The position numbers were made by a program, and so were the translations under genes. Below are positions 6,955 to 13,781 of a stretch of 13,781 bases of DNA, piece after piece. The stretch is from Alistipes sp. Lineage in GTDB: Bacteria; Bacteroidota; Bacteroidia; Bacteroidales; Rikenellaceae. Position 1 is the stretch's first letter. Each line of letters begins with the position of its first letter. The stretch covers positions 1 through 13,781 of the forward strand of contig JAGBWT010000197.1 of assembly GCA_017629615.1 (NCBI GenBank), read 5' to 3'. The notes under the pieces were generated by a model, which worked only from the letters and a program-made list of their open reading frames with translations, did not search any database and was not told the origin of the DNA.

Positions 6955-9033
6955 ATGAAAAATTTCATAAAACTTATGACTTTTGCGGCTGCGATGCTCT
7001 GTATGGCATCGTGCGCCAACTCCATCGAGGAGCCACAACTTACTATGGGAGAGGGCGAAGGCGTCTTGACCCTAAATATAAACTATGTAGCAACCCGTAG
7101 CGACGAGGCCGCTGTCGAGAACTTCTCGATGAAAATCTATCGCTACGCCGCAGCCGACGAGAATGGAGAGCTCGCCAAGGATTTGGTTCGTAAATACAAC
7201 ACGCGCGATGCTGTCCCTCAATACATTTGGCTTCTGCAAGACCAATATTGCGTATCGGTTAAGGTTGGCGAGAAGGAGCAGGCTTCGTTCGAGAGCAAAT
7301 ATTTCGAGGGCGAGAGCGACTTTGCCATTACCCCCGGTAAGATTGCCGAGGTGGACCTCAAATGTAATATGGTAAATATCCCTGTTGCTGTTGCCTACGA
7401 TGCAAATATCGCTTCGCACTTTACCAAAGAGTTCTACTCTTATGTATGCGCAAGCGACTCGTTTGACCTCGATAGCGCAAAGGGCAACAAAGTTCCTACG
7501 CTCAAATACACATCGAGCACTACGGGCTATTTCATTCTTCCCGAGGGTTGCACTACCCTCTCGTGGTACTTCTATGGTAACGACGGCACAGATACTGTTT
7601 CGCAAACGGGCATCATCGAGAATGTTAAACCTCTCACGCTCTACACTCTCAAATTCAAATACTCAAAAGATGCTCCTGGTGGCGTTGTTGTAACCGCCAA
7701 AGTCGATACATCGGCCGAACATCGCGAGGATAAAGTGCCATTCAGCCCGGACCCAACGGTCAAAGGTAATGGTTTCAACGTGGATAATGTCTATGCCTAC
7801 ACATCGGGCGAGCGTACCTATTTTGTCAATGCTCTCGACAACATCACACAACTCAACATCGTTGCCGACGGCACAACCTTCGACCTGCTCGCATCGACCT
7901 ATCCAGGCATTGCCGTAAATGCTATTTCGGGCAAGGAGTATCACATCACTCTGTCGTACGACTTCTTTAATTCGCTTGCCGGTGGAGAGCAGACTCTCGC
8001 ATTCCGCATCAAAGATGCCAGCGGTGGCGTGGGTTATGTGGAGGCTCCATATCAACTCCAAGGTGTCTTGCCGCTCAACTCTACCGACTACGACCTCTGG
8101 TTCAACTCGGCAGATTTCAAGGCACAAGCATTTGGTTCGCCATCGAATATCGAGATTGGTTATCGCATTGCCGGTGGCGAATGGAAGAAATTTGCAGCTT
8201 CGGCAGCTTCGGCAGCCAACCAATACAACGCTTTGGCTAACGAATTTGCAGCAGGCAAGAACTACGAATATGCGATGTTCGTAAATTCGGTACAAGTTGG
8301 TCGCGCACTGACTATCAACACCCCTGATGGCGCACAAATTCCTGAATCCGATTTCGAGAATTGGACGCACCTCAACAACAAGGTTTGGTGTCCTACGGCT
8401 GTCTATGGTACCGGTCTTTGGGATACAGGTAACCACGCTACGGGTACGCTCGATTTGGAGAACCTCACATACGCATCGAACGATGTTCGACCTGGCTCGA
8501 CCGGCACAAAGAGTGCCTACCTCCATTCGATTAAGGCTTCGGTGATGGGTGTAGGTAAGTTTGCCGCAGGTAACCTCTTTGTGGGTACATTTATCCGCAT
8601 TAGCGGTATGGGTGGTATCCTCGATTTCGGTAAGCCATTTACCTATACGGCTCGTCCAAAGGCTGTTCGTATGTGGGTAAAATACAACGTTGGCACGATT
8701 GACAACAAGGGCGACATCAACGCTTCGGGTCCAGACCTCACGAAGATTTACATCTGCTTGTGCAATACAACTCCCCCATACCGTGTCGATACCAACGACT
8801 CTAAAACTCTGTTCGACCCTCGAACATCGCCAAATATTGTTGCTAACGGTGTGTTTGAGAGCCACGTCTCGAATACAGAGTGGCACTTGTTGGAGATACC
8901 TATTGAATATAAAGACGAAAACACCAAACCTAACTTCCTTGTTATGACACTCTCTTGTAGCGGCTACGGCGACTATTTTGCCGGTAGTACTGCCAGCTGG
9001 ATGTATGTCGATGACTTGGAGTTGGTATACTAA
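6955..9033 (+). CDS. DUF4493-like / PCMD multidomain surface lipoprotein
   Basis: The product is 692 aa from the ATG at 6955. An in-frame ATG at 6943 overlaps the preceding stop, but 6955 begins the usual MKN-type signal and has GGAGG five bases upstream. The lipobox is MASC, with Cys20. Modules in order are: DUF4493-like about 34-255, with the candidate cut site TR-S at 47-49; one shortened copy of the repeat also seen twice in the preceding protein, about 271-370; an FnIII-like sandwich, about 373-460; and a PCMD domain, 463-692. The PCMD shows VMGVGKFAAGN and YGDYF (671-675), both shared with the gene at 10764. Family knowledge: PCMD (putative carbohydrate metabolism domain, PF13201) is a Bacteroidetes beta-sandwich thought to resemble carbohydrate-binding folds; its function is not established. 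This is a good candidate for the ligand-binding or tip component of the system. Confidence 0.82.
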   Translation: MKNFIKLMTFAAAMLCMASCANSIEEPQLTMGEGEGVLTLNINYVATRSDEAAVENFSMKIYRYAAADENGELAKDLVRKYNTRDAVPQYIWLLQDQYCVSVKVGEKEQASFESKYFEGESDFAITPGKIAEVDLKCNMVNIPVAVAYDANIASHFTKEFYSYVCASDSFDLDSAKGNKVPTLKYTSSTTGYFILPEGCTTLSWYFYGNDGTDTVSQTGIIENVKPLTLYTLKFKYSKDAPGGVVVTAKVDTSAEHREDKVPFSPDPTVKGNGFNVDNVYAYTSGERTYFVNALDNITQLNIVADGTTFDLLASTYPGIAVNAISGKEYHITLSYDFFNSLAGGEQTLAFRIKDASGGVGYVEAPYQLQGVLPLNSTDYDLWFNSADFKAQAFGSPSNIEIGYRIAGGEWKKFAASAASAANQYNALANEFAAGKNYEYAMFVNSVQVGRALTINTPDGAQIPESDFENWTHLNNKVWCPTAVYGTGLWDTGNHATGTLDLENLTYASNDVRPGSTGTKSAYLHSIKASVMGVGKFAAGNLFVGTFIRISGMGGILDFGKPFTYTARPKAVRMWVKYNVGTIDNKGDINASGPDLTKIYICLCNTTPPYRVDTNDSKTLFDPRTSPNIVANGVFESHVSNTEWHLLEIPIEYKDENTKPNFLVMTLSCSGYGDYFAGSTASWMYVDDLELVY
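8194..8217 (+). repeat. In-frame 9-bp microrepeat in the PCMD lipoprotein gene
   Basis: GCAGCTTCG occurs twice in tandem, followed by a third partial copy (GCAGCC). It encodes an Ala-Ser-Ala run in the FnIII-like module. The unit is a multiple of three, so slippage would change loop length without breaking the frame. Confidence 0.7.
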
Positions 9034-9051
9034 ACGAAGAGACAACAAACA

Positions 9052-9870
9052 ATGTTTCAAAGCAAGAAATTAGCGATATTTGCAATATTTGCTCTATTCT
9101 CGCTCTATGCCGAGGCTCAAACGAATAGCGTAGCCGACTCAACTGCGGTTGCAGTCGATACGCTATCGTCGAAGCCTATGAGTCGTAGAGAGTTTCGCAA
9201 AAATAGAGGTTTGTCGAATATCAAGAACCACATCGTACCAAAAGGACAATGGATTTTTGGTGGTACAATGTCCTATTCGACCCACACCAATTCGAGTTAT
9301 AAATTTTTGGTCGTAGACGATATTGACTCAAAGGGATACACTCTCAAAGTGAGTCCTATAATCGGTTATGCACTTCGCCAAAATTCGATGATTGGTGCTC
9401 GCTTGGCCTACTCTCGCTCGTTCTTGGAGATGGACTCGGCCGCACTGAACTTGGGCGAGGGCGATGGAGCACTCAACTTTGGTGTCGATTACTACTACGC
9501 GCTTAAACACTCCTACGAGGTTATTGCCATCTGGCGTCAATACATTCCGTTGGGCCGCAGCAAACGACTTGCTCTGTTCAGCGAATTTCAGTTGTCGTTC
9601 GGAGGCTCACAGTCGAAGTTTGCCGAGGGTTCGCCAATTCGTGGTACTTTTGCCAAGAGTTTCGATATTGCGCTGGGTGTAAATCCGGGCATCGTGGCCT
9701 TCGTGACAAACAATATGGCCTTCGAGGTTAATATCGGTGTGCTGGGTCTATCGTATAGCCATACCGAGCAGATTCACAACCAGATTATGAAGGGTGAGAC
9801 CTCTGCAAGCTTAATGAATTTCAAGATAAACATCTTATCCATCGGATCGGGTGTTGCGTTCTATCTATAA
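9052..9870 (+). CDS. Small outer-membrane beta-barrel protein, first of two paralogs
   Basis: The product is 272 aa. It has an ordinary signal peptide ending AEA before Gln23 (no lipobox), then a polar, basic linker to about residue 60. The body alternates hydrophobic and polar residues with many Tyr/Phe/Gly, as in an 8-10-strand beta-barrel: KGQWIFGGTMSYS, IIGYALRQ, ARLAYSRS, LFSEFQLSF, VNPGIVAF and others. No OmpA C-terminal domain or other enzymatic domain is seen. The following gene encodes a paralog sharing KG-x-W, GY, LFSE-x-x-LS, NPGI and a Y-x-HT-x-Q motif in the same order. The start lies 18 nt after the previous stop. Role unknown; its place between surface lipoproteins suggests an anchor, assembly or export partner for them. 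It could also be an unrelated structural porin-like protein. Confidence 0.75.
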   Translation: MFQSKKLAIFAIFALFSLYAEAQTNSVADSTAVAVDTLSSKPMSRREFRKNRGLSNIKNHIVPKGQWIFGGTMSYSTHTNSSYKFLVVDDIDSKGYTLKVSPIIGYALRQNSMIGARLAYSRSFLEMDSAALNLGEGDGALNFGVDYYYALKHSYEVIAIWRQYIPLGRSKRLALFSEFQLSFGGSQSKFAEGSPIRGTFAKSFDIALGVNPGIVAFVTNNMAFEVNIGVLGLSYSHTEQIHNQIMKGETSASLMNFKINILSIGSGVAFYL

Positions 9871-9882
9871 ATCGGCGGAATT

Positions 9883-10755
9883 ATGAAAAAGATATTTATT
9901 TCAGTTCTTTTGATTGCCGCCGTAAATATCGGTATGGCGCAAAATCAAGAGGTCGAAACAACAACATTGTCGGTCGCAACGCCTGTCGTGGCAGAGAGCA
10001 ACGATTCGGCAATCTCGGCAACCAATGGCGAATCGCTCAAAAAGCGGAGTCGCAAGCCTCGTTTCGACCGCGAAATCAACAAAAACAAATTCGTCTTTAA
10101 GGGCGAGTGGATGATGGGTCTTACAGCCTCGTATGGCACTCTCACGACCGAGGATACCAATATCGGTTTGATTTTTGACAACTTGAAGCTCAACGGCTCA
10201 ATCATATCTGTCAAACCATTCTTCGGTTACTTTTTCAGCGACAATCACTGTATCGGTCTGCGCCTGGGTTACTCCTACGCTTCGGGAGGTTTAGGCAACG
10301 CTGCCATCAATTTGGGTGCAGCCAACGATGTCAATATCTCGATTGGCAATATGGAGTATAAGAACAACTCCTACGCCTTTGGCCTCTACCTTCGCTCCTA
10401 TATGTCACTCGACCGTCGTGGCCGATTTGGTCTGTTTAGCGAGTGGGAGTTGTCGGGTTCGGTCGGTCGCTCGGAGTTTGCTTACAAGAGTGGCGAGGAG
10501 TGGAATCGAGGTATATCCGATGTCTACAAATGCAAATTGTCGTTCAACCCGGGCATTGCTATATACATATTCCCAAATGTATGCGCAAGTGTCTCATTCG
10601 GCTTGGGCGGTCTGCAATACACCCACACCCGACAGATGGACGGCGAAGGCAACTATACGGGTAAGCGCAACTTCTCGAAATTGCGTTTCCGCCTCAATAT
10701 CGCCGATATCAACGTTGGTATGACCATTCACTTGTGGAACAAGAAAAAAGATTGA
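9883..10755 (+). CDS. Small outer-membrane beta-barrel protein, second paralog
   Basis: The product is 290 aa. The signal peptide ends GMA before Gln20. A Ser/Thr-rich then strongly basic linker follows (KKRSRKPRFDRE, about 52-64). The barrel-like body starts at FKGEW and mirrors the previous gene: FFGYFF, LRLGYSY, LFSEWELS, NPGIAIYI, LQYTHTRQ. It differs in having a charged C-terminal tail (NKKKD) after the last predicted strand. A classical outer-membrane protein ends on an aromatic residue, so insertion or tail exposure may be atypical. Spacing is 12 nt to the gene before and 8 nt to the gene after. The pair looks like a tandem duplication that has diverged, and the two may form a hetero-complex. 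Function is inferred only from position and fold pattern. Confidence 0.75.
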   Translation: MKKIFISVLLIAAVNIGMAQNQEVETTTLSVATPVVAESNDSAISATNGESLKKRSRKPRFDREINKNKFVFKGEWMMGLTASYGTLTTEDTNIGLIFDNLKLNGSIISVKPFFGYFFSDNHCIGLRLGYSYASGGLGNAAINLGAANDVNISIGNMEYKNNSYAFGLYLRSYMSLDRRGRFGLFSEWELSGSVGRSEFAYKSGEEWNRGISDVYKCKLSFNPGIAIYIFPNVCASVSFGLGGLQYTHTRQMDGEGNYTGKRNFSKLRFRLNIADINVGMTIHLWNKKKD

Positions 10756-10763
10756 TTAGAGAG

Positions 10764-12386
10764 ATGAAAATTAAGCATTTAACTATACTTATCGGAACTA
10801 TTGCTTGCGCTCTCACATCGTGCATCAAAAACGATATACCCTATCCGATAATCCCGATGGAAATTCTCTCCATCGAGGTTGAAGGTGCGTCGGGTGACTG
10901 TACAATCGACTACGTTAATCGCGCCATTACCATTCCATTGGCCGAAAATGTCGATATTCGAAACGTGCGCATAACCAACGTTACCTGCACCGAGAATGCT
11001 CTGCTTTCGAGAGAGATTATCGGCACGCACGATATGCGTTATCCGCAATATGTAACCCTGTCGCTCTATCAGGACTACGAGTGGGTTATCACCGCAAAGC
11101 AGGAGATTGACCGCCAATTCAGCGTTGTCGGCCAGATTGGCGATGCCGAGTGGGACGTGGCACGAAACATTGCACGCGTATATCGCCGCTCCGATTTTGC
11201 ACTCGACACGGTGACCGTCACACGTTTGCGTTTTGGTCCATCACCCGAGTACGACTACCCTGCCGCTTCGACATTCCGCAACTTCAACAACGAAAATCAC
11301 ACCCAAACAGCAACCGTAAATTGCTTTGGTCGTCGTGAGATTTGGCGACTTATCGTCGAGCCGAAAGATATTCAAATCGACTTCTCGCGCGTTGTACCTG
11401 GCTCGCAAGTCGTTTGGTTGAGAGCCGTAGGTATCGATGGTGCAGAAACGGGCTTCCGCTATCGACAGAAGGGGTCGGAAGAGTGGTTGGAGGCCGATGC
11501 TGCTTGGTATACTTCGACAGGTGGAACTATCGAGGCAACTTTGCGCCACCTCTCGCCAGAGACCGAATACGAGGTGTTGGGCTACGCCATAACCGATGAG
11601 GGCGAGCAGACCTCGGAAATTCGAACTATCCGCACCGACAAACTCTTTACGCTCCCTAACTCAAAGTTTGAGGAGTGGTGCTATACCAACGACGTATACT
11701 ACCCTTATCTGACCGAAGAGCAGGCTTGGTGGGGAACAGGTAACCCTGCATCGAAAGTGGCGGGCATCAACCTCACACCGCCTTACACGGGTCCATTGGC
11801 AGATGGTAAGAGTGGCTACGCAGCCCAACTCTGGTCGCAGAAGGCCAACGTTATGGGTATCGGTAAATTTGCAGCAGGTAACTACTTTGCCGGTCGCTTC
11901 GACCGCATTGTAGGCACCAACGGACTCGTTATGTTCGGCCGACCATTTACGCTCCGCCCTACCGCTCTGCGTGGTTGGGTCAAGTATCAGCAGGGTATCG
12001 TGAACTGCGCTCCAAATGGTGGCACAAATGGTAAGACTCCTGCCAATGGCGACCCCGATGTCGGCGCAATATATATTGCTATCGGCTGTTGGGACCCTGC
12101 CGTATATGGCGGCGATGCCGACTCTCCGATACTCATCGACACGCGCGACGAATCGACATTCTTCACATCATCGAATCCCGATATTATCGCCTATGGTGAG
12201 ATTATCTACAACGAGTCGTGTGATTGGTATCAGTTCGAGATTCCATTGGAGTATCGCTCATTCGACCGCGAACCTACGCACATCGTAATCGTTTGTTCGG
12301 GTTCGCGTTACGGCGATTACTTCGTTGGCTCATCGAACTCGATAATGTGGCTCGACGACTTTGAACTCTTGTTCGACTATGAATAA
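10764..12386 (+). CDS. PCMD domain lipoprotein with Ig-like N-terminal region
   Basis: The product is 540 aa from the ATG at 10764. The frame is also open from 10734, but that start would lie inside the previous gene and remove the signal peptide from the N-terminus. The lipobox is LTSC, with Cys20. Residues of about 26-205 are beta-rich Ig-like sandwiches, as in Bacteroidetes proteins beginning SCIKNDIPYP. About 208-296 is an FnIII-like module (RYRQKGSEEW, then HLSPETEYEVLGYA). Residues 298-540 are a PCMD domain with VMGIGKFAAGN and YGDYF (516-520). Unlike the DUF4493-bearing proteins, there is no TR/TK site about 28 residues after the Cys, so it would stay lipid-anchored and could be the base or receptor part of the system. 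It overlaps the next gene by 8 nt. Confidence 0.83.
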   Translation: MKIKHLTILIGTIACALTSCIKNDIPYPIIPMEILSIEVEGASGDCTIDYVNRAITIPLAENVDIRNVRITNVTCTENALLSREIIGTHDMRYPQYVTLSLYQDYEWVITAKQEIDRQFSVVGQIGDAEWDVARNIARVYRRSDFALDTVTVTRLRFGPSPEYDYPAASTFRNFNNENHTQTATVNCFGRREIWRLIVEPKDIQIDFSRVVPGSQVVWLRAVGIDGAETGFRYRQKGSEEWLEADAAWYTSTGGTIEATLRHLSPETEYEVLGYAITDEGEQTSEIRTIRTDKLFTLPNSKFEEWCYTNDVYYPYLTEEQAWWGTGNPASKVAGINLTPPYTGPLADGKSGYAAQLWSQKANVMGIGKFAAGNYFAGRFDRIVGTNGLVMFGRPFTLRPTALRGWVKYQQGIVNCAPNGGTNGKTPANGDPDVGAIYIAIGCWDPAVYGGDADSPILIDTRDESTFFTSSNPDIIAYGEIIYNESCDWYQFEIPLEYRSFDREPTHIVIVCSGSRYGDYFVGSSNSIMWLDDFELLFDYE

Positions 12387-13020
12387 CGATTTGGCCTCTA
12401 TCGATGCGCAACTGATTGAGTATATAGAGGGCGAAATTATCCCCCGCTATCGCACCTTCGACAAGGCGCATAGCGAGAGCCACGCCCGACAAGTCATAAC
12501 GCGCAGTATCGCTCTGGCACACAACTTTGATACCGATGCGGCAATGGTCTACACCATTGCCGCTTATCACGATTTGGGTCTGTGTGACGGACGCGAGCGA
12601 CACCATATCGTATCGGGCGAGATTTTGACGGCCGACACCCATTTGCGACAATTCTTCTCCGAGGAGCAGATAGCGACTATGCGCGAAGCAGTCGAAGACC
12701 ATCGTGCATCGAGCGACCATTCGCCTCGCTCGATATATGGTCGCATTGTGGCCGAGGCCGACCGACTTATCGATGCCGAAACAATCGTACGACGCACCAT
12801 ACAATATAGCCTATCGCACTACCCTACGCTCACGGCCGAGGGTCATTTCGAGCGTTGCGTTTCGCATCTGCACGAGAAGTATGGTCGCAACGGTTATCTA
12901 CGATTATGGATTGAGGAGTCGGACAACGCCCGACGGTTGGAGGAGTTACGGCAAATAATCGAACAGCCACAACAACTTCGCCTACTATTTGAGCAGATAT
13001 ACAACGAGGAGAGCCATTAG
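12379..13020 (+). CDS. HD-domain phosphohydrolase
   Basis: The product is 213 aa from the ATG at 12379. This start overlaps the preceding stop (ATGAATAA), a classic coupling arrangement; the upstream ATG at 12361 would place six more residues inside the previous gene. Metal-binding residues of the HD superfamily are visible: His35 (SESHARQV), His64-Asp65 (AAYHDLGL) and Asp128 (AEADRLID), plus His75/His76 and Asp107-His108 as possible extra ligands. Family knowledge: small single-domain HD proteins hydrolyse phosphomonoester or phosphodiester bonds, often in nucleotides; the substrate cannot be predicted. There is no signal peptide or membrane segment, so the protein is cytosolic. A cytosolic hydrolase at the end of a surface-protein operon is unexpected: it may regulate the system or simply be cotranscribed housekeeping. 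Confidence 0.85.
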   Translation: MNNDLASIDAQLIEYIEGEIIPRYRTFDKAHSESHARQVITRSIALAHNFDTDAAMVYTIAAYHDLGLCDGRERHHIVSGEILTADTHLRQFFSEEQIATMREAVEDHRASSDHSPRSIYGRIVAEADRLIDAETIVRRTIQYSLSHYPTLTAEGHFERCVSHLHEKYGRNGYLRLWIEESDNARRLEELRQIIEQPQQLRLLFEQIYNEESH

Positions 13021-13030
13021 ACTCTCCTCG
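13005..13030. terminator. Inverted repeat between convergent genes, possible bidirectional terminator
   Basis: A perfect 9-bp stem (13005-13013 with 13022-13030, CGAGGAGAG paired with CTCTCCTCG) has an 8-nt loop that contains the stop codon of the HD gene. It is followed on the plus strand by CGCGTTATTTAT and on the minus strand by TTGTATAT. The T runs are poor, so termination efficiency is uncertain, but the site lies exactly where both convergent units should end. Confidence 0.5.
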
Positions 13031-13051
13031 CGCGTTATTTATCCCTACTCA

Positions 13052-13669
13052 CTATTCTATATACCCATTCTCGCGTTGCCACTCTTCGTATGCTGCATCG
13101 TTGAGTGGACCATAGATGCGCTCATCGAGATATGTTTTGAGATACTTTGCGCGCTCTTCGGCTGTACCTATACGCCCATAAAGACGATAGTATGTGCCAT
13201 CTTTATAGGTATGTTTCGATGGCGTTACACCCTCCAAAATAAATCTGTTGTTCTTAAATGATAGCAATTTTAGCCGTGTCGTAGCATTTTCATAGCCTTG
13301 CTCTTGCAGTTCGGGGTCGGTTAGAACTATCGAGTTTGTTTCGTAGTCAATCTCCCAATGCAAAGTTGTATATAGCGCATAATAGATATATCCTGGATTT
13401 GGCACAAGCTGATAGCATTGACGGCACTCTCCATCTTTTGAAAATATTAAGTCGGCCCTTGGGTCTCCTTTTCCCGGCGGGTTGCCGGTTATATCCTGTG
13501 TTATGGTATTGAATCTAACCTTGTAATCTATATAAGAAATCCAATTATCGACTATACATACACCCTCTATCGCGCTATCTGTCATATTGTCTACCGATGG
13601 CACTTCGTCGCTCTTTTGACAAGCCACCATAGCCATTAAGGCACATAGTATTAAAAGCGTTCGTTTCAT
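13052..13669 (-). CDS. Small hypothetical lipoprotein with CxxC motif
   Basis: The product is 205 aa. It has a clear lipoprotein signal (MKRTLLIL, lipobox MVAC, Cys17). I do not recognise the family. The mature part looks beta-rich with many aromatics (IYYALY, LHWEID, TYYRLYGRI), somewhat like small lipocalin-like Bacteroidetes lipoproteins. A Gly/Pro-rich loop lies at about 61-70 and a CRQC motif at 82-85, with a third free Cys at 38. The C-terminus is charged and helical (EERAKYLKTYLDERI). It is convergent with the HD gene and so belongs to another transcription unit. By eye it is more AT-rich than the operon, which could mean a different origin. Upstream (13670-13781) is AT-rich and must hold its promoter, but I could not assign clear TAnnTTTG and TTTG boxes there. 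Confidence 0.75.
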   Translation of the reverse strand: MKRTLLILCALMAMVACQKSDEVPSVDNMTDSAIEGVCIVDNWISYIDYKVRFNTITQDITGNPPGKGDPRADLIFSKDGECRQCYQLVPNPGYIYYALYTTLHWEIDYETNSIVLTDPELQEQGYENATTRLKLLSFKNNRFILEGVTPSKHTYKDGTYYRLYGRIGTAEERAKYLKTYLDERIYGPLNDAAYEEWQRENGYIE

Positions 13670-13781
13670 AACCTTTAATTTTTAGATGTTAGACTAATAA
13701 TTTTGGGAGGTTATATCACGCGCATAGACAACGAGATTTTACCCTCGTTTGCAAGATAATAAAAATAAACGAAAAATGCAA

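Noticed and set aside
7663..9060. Long 465-aa open frame on the minus strand
   Set aside because: It lies fully antisense to the PCMD lipoprotein, has no signal, domain or sensible composition, and arises from codon bias in the real gene. The same holds for the minus-strand frame at 5327-6271 and the other antisense frames.
2641..13020. Polysaccharide utilisation locus (Sus-type)
   Set aside because: No SusC/SusD pair, glycoside hydrolase or hybrid sensor is present; PCMD alone is not enough.
1..13781. CRISPR array, tRNA, rRNA, insertion sequence or att site
   Set aside because: No regularly spaced repeats, tRNA cloverleaf, transposase or terminal inverted repeats were seen on either strand by reading.
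13776..13781. ATG at the right edge on the plus strand
   Set aside because: Only two codons are visible and no clear promoter precedes it, so a gene cannot be supported.

Overview
The window looks like chromosomal DNA of a gut-type Bacteroidales bacterium. An Alistipes/Rikenellaceae-like host is possible but not proven. The reasons are the stacked Bacteroidetes-only surface families (fimbrillin-like, DUF4493-like, PCMD), many lipoproteins with short MKK-type signals, almost no Shine-Dalgarno sequences, and promoter boxes of the TAnnTTTG type. All family names come from reading the protein sequences; no search was run.

Layout. Bases 1-334 (minus strand) hold the N-terminal part of a NUDIX hydrolase cut by the window edge. 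Divergent from it, 382-2487 encodes a lipoprotein S9 serine peptidase of DPP5 type. A perfect 13-bp terminator hairpin follows at 2517-2555. A good Bacteroidetes promoter at about 2588-2620 then opens a tightly packed run of eight plus-strand genes (2641-13020). In order these are a fimbrillin-like lipoprotein with a C-terminal jelly-roll-like domain, three lipoproteins sharing a DUF4493-like N-terminal domain, two paralogous small outer-membrane barrel proteins, a PCMD-domain lipoprotein, and a cytosolic HD-domain hydrolase. Gaps are 34 nt or less, with a stop-start overlap (or an 11-nt gap) at the 6943/6955 junction and an 8-nt overlap at 12379. An inverted repeat at 13005-13030 separates this operon from a convergent small lipoprotein gene (13052-13669, minus). 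The last 112 bases are AT-rich and hold no gene I can support.

How the genes may work together. The eight-gene run is the interesting part. Five of its products are predicted lipoproteins, two are barrels, and two of the lipoproteins end in carbohydrate-binding-like PCMD domains. Three of the four pilin-like lipoproteins have an Arg or Lys exactly 28 residues after the lipid-bearing Cys, in a Thr/Ser-Arg/Lys context. The fourth has an equivalent TR site after a longer linker. This resembles the protease-cut site of FimA-type (type V) pilins. My inference is a poorly described surface appendage or adhesin system: protease-activated, strand-exchange-type subunits of increasing modular complexity (one domain; plus two repeats; plus repeat, FnIII-like and PCMD modules), with dedicated small barrels. 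This is a hypothesis drawn from motifs and layout, not a demonstrated function.
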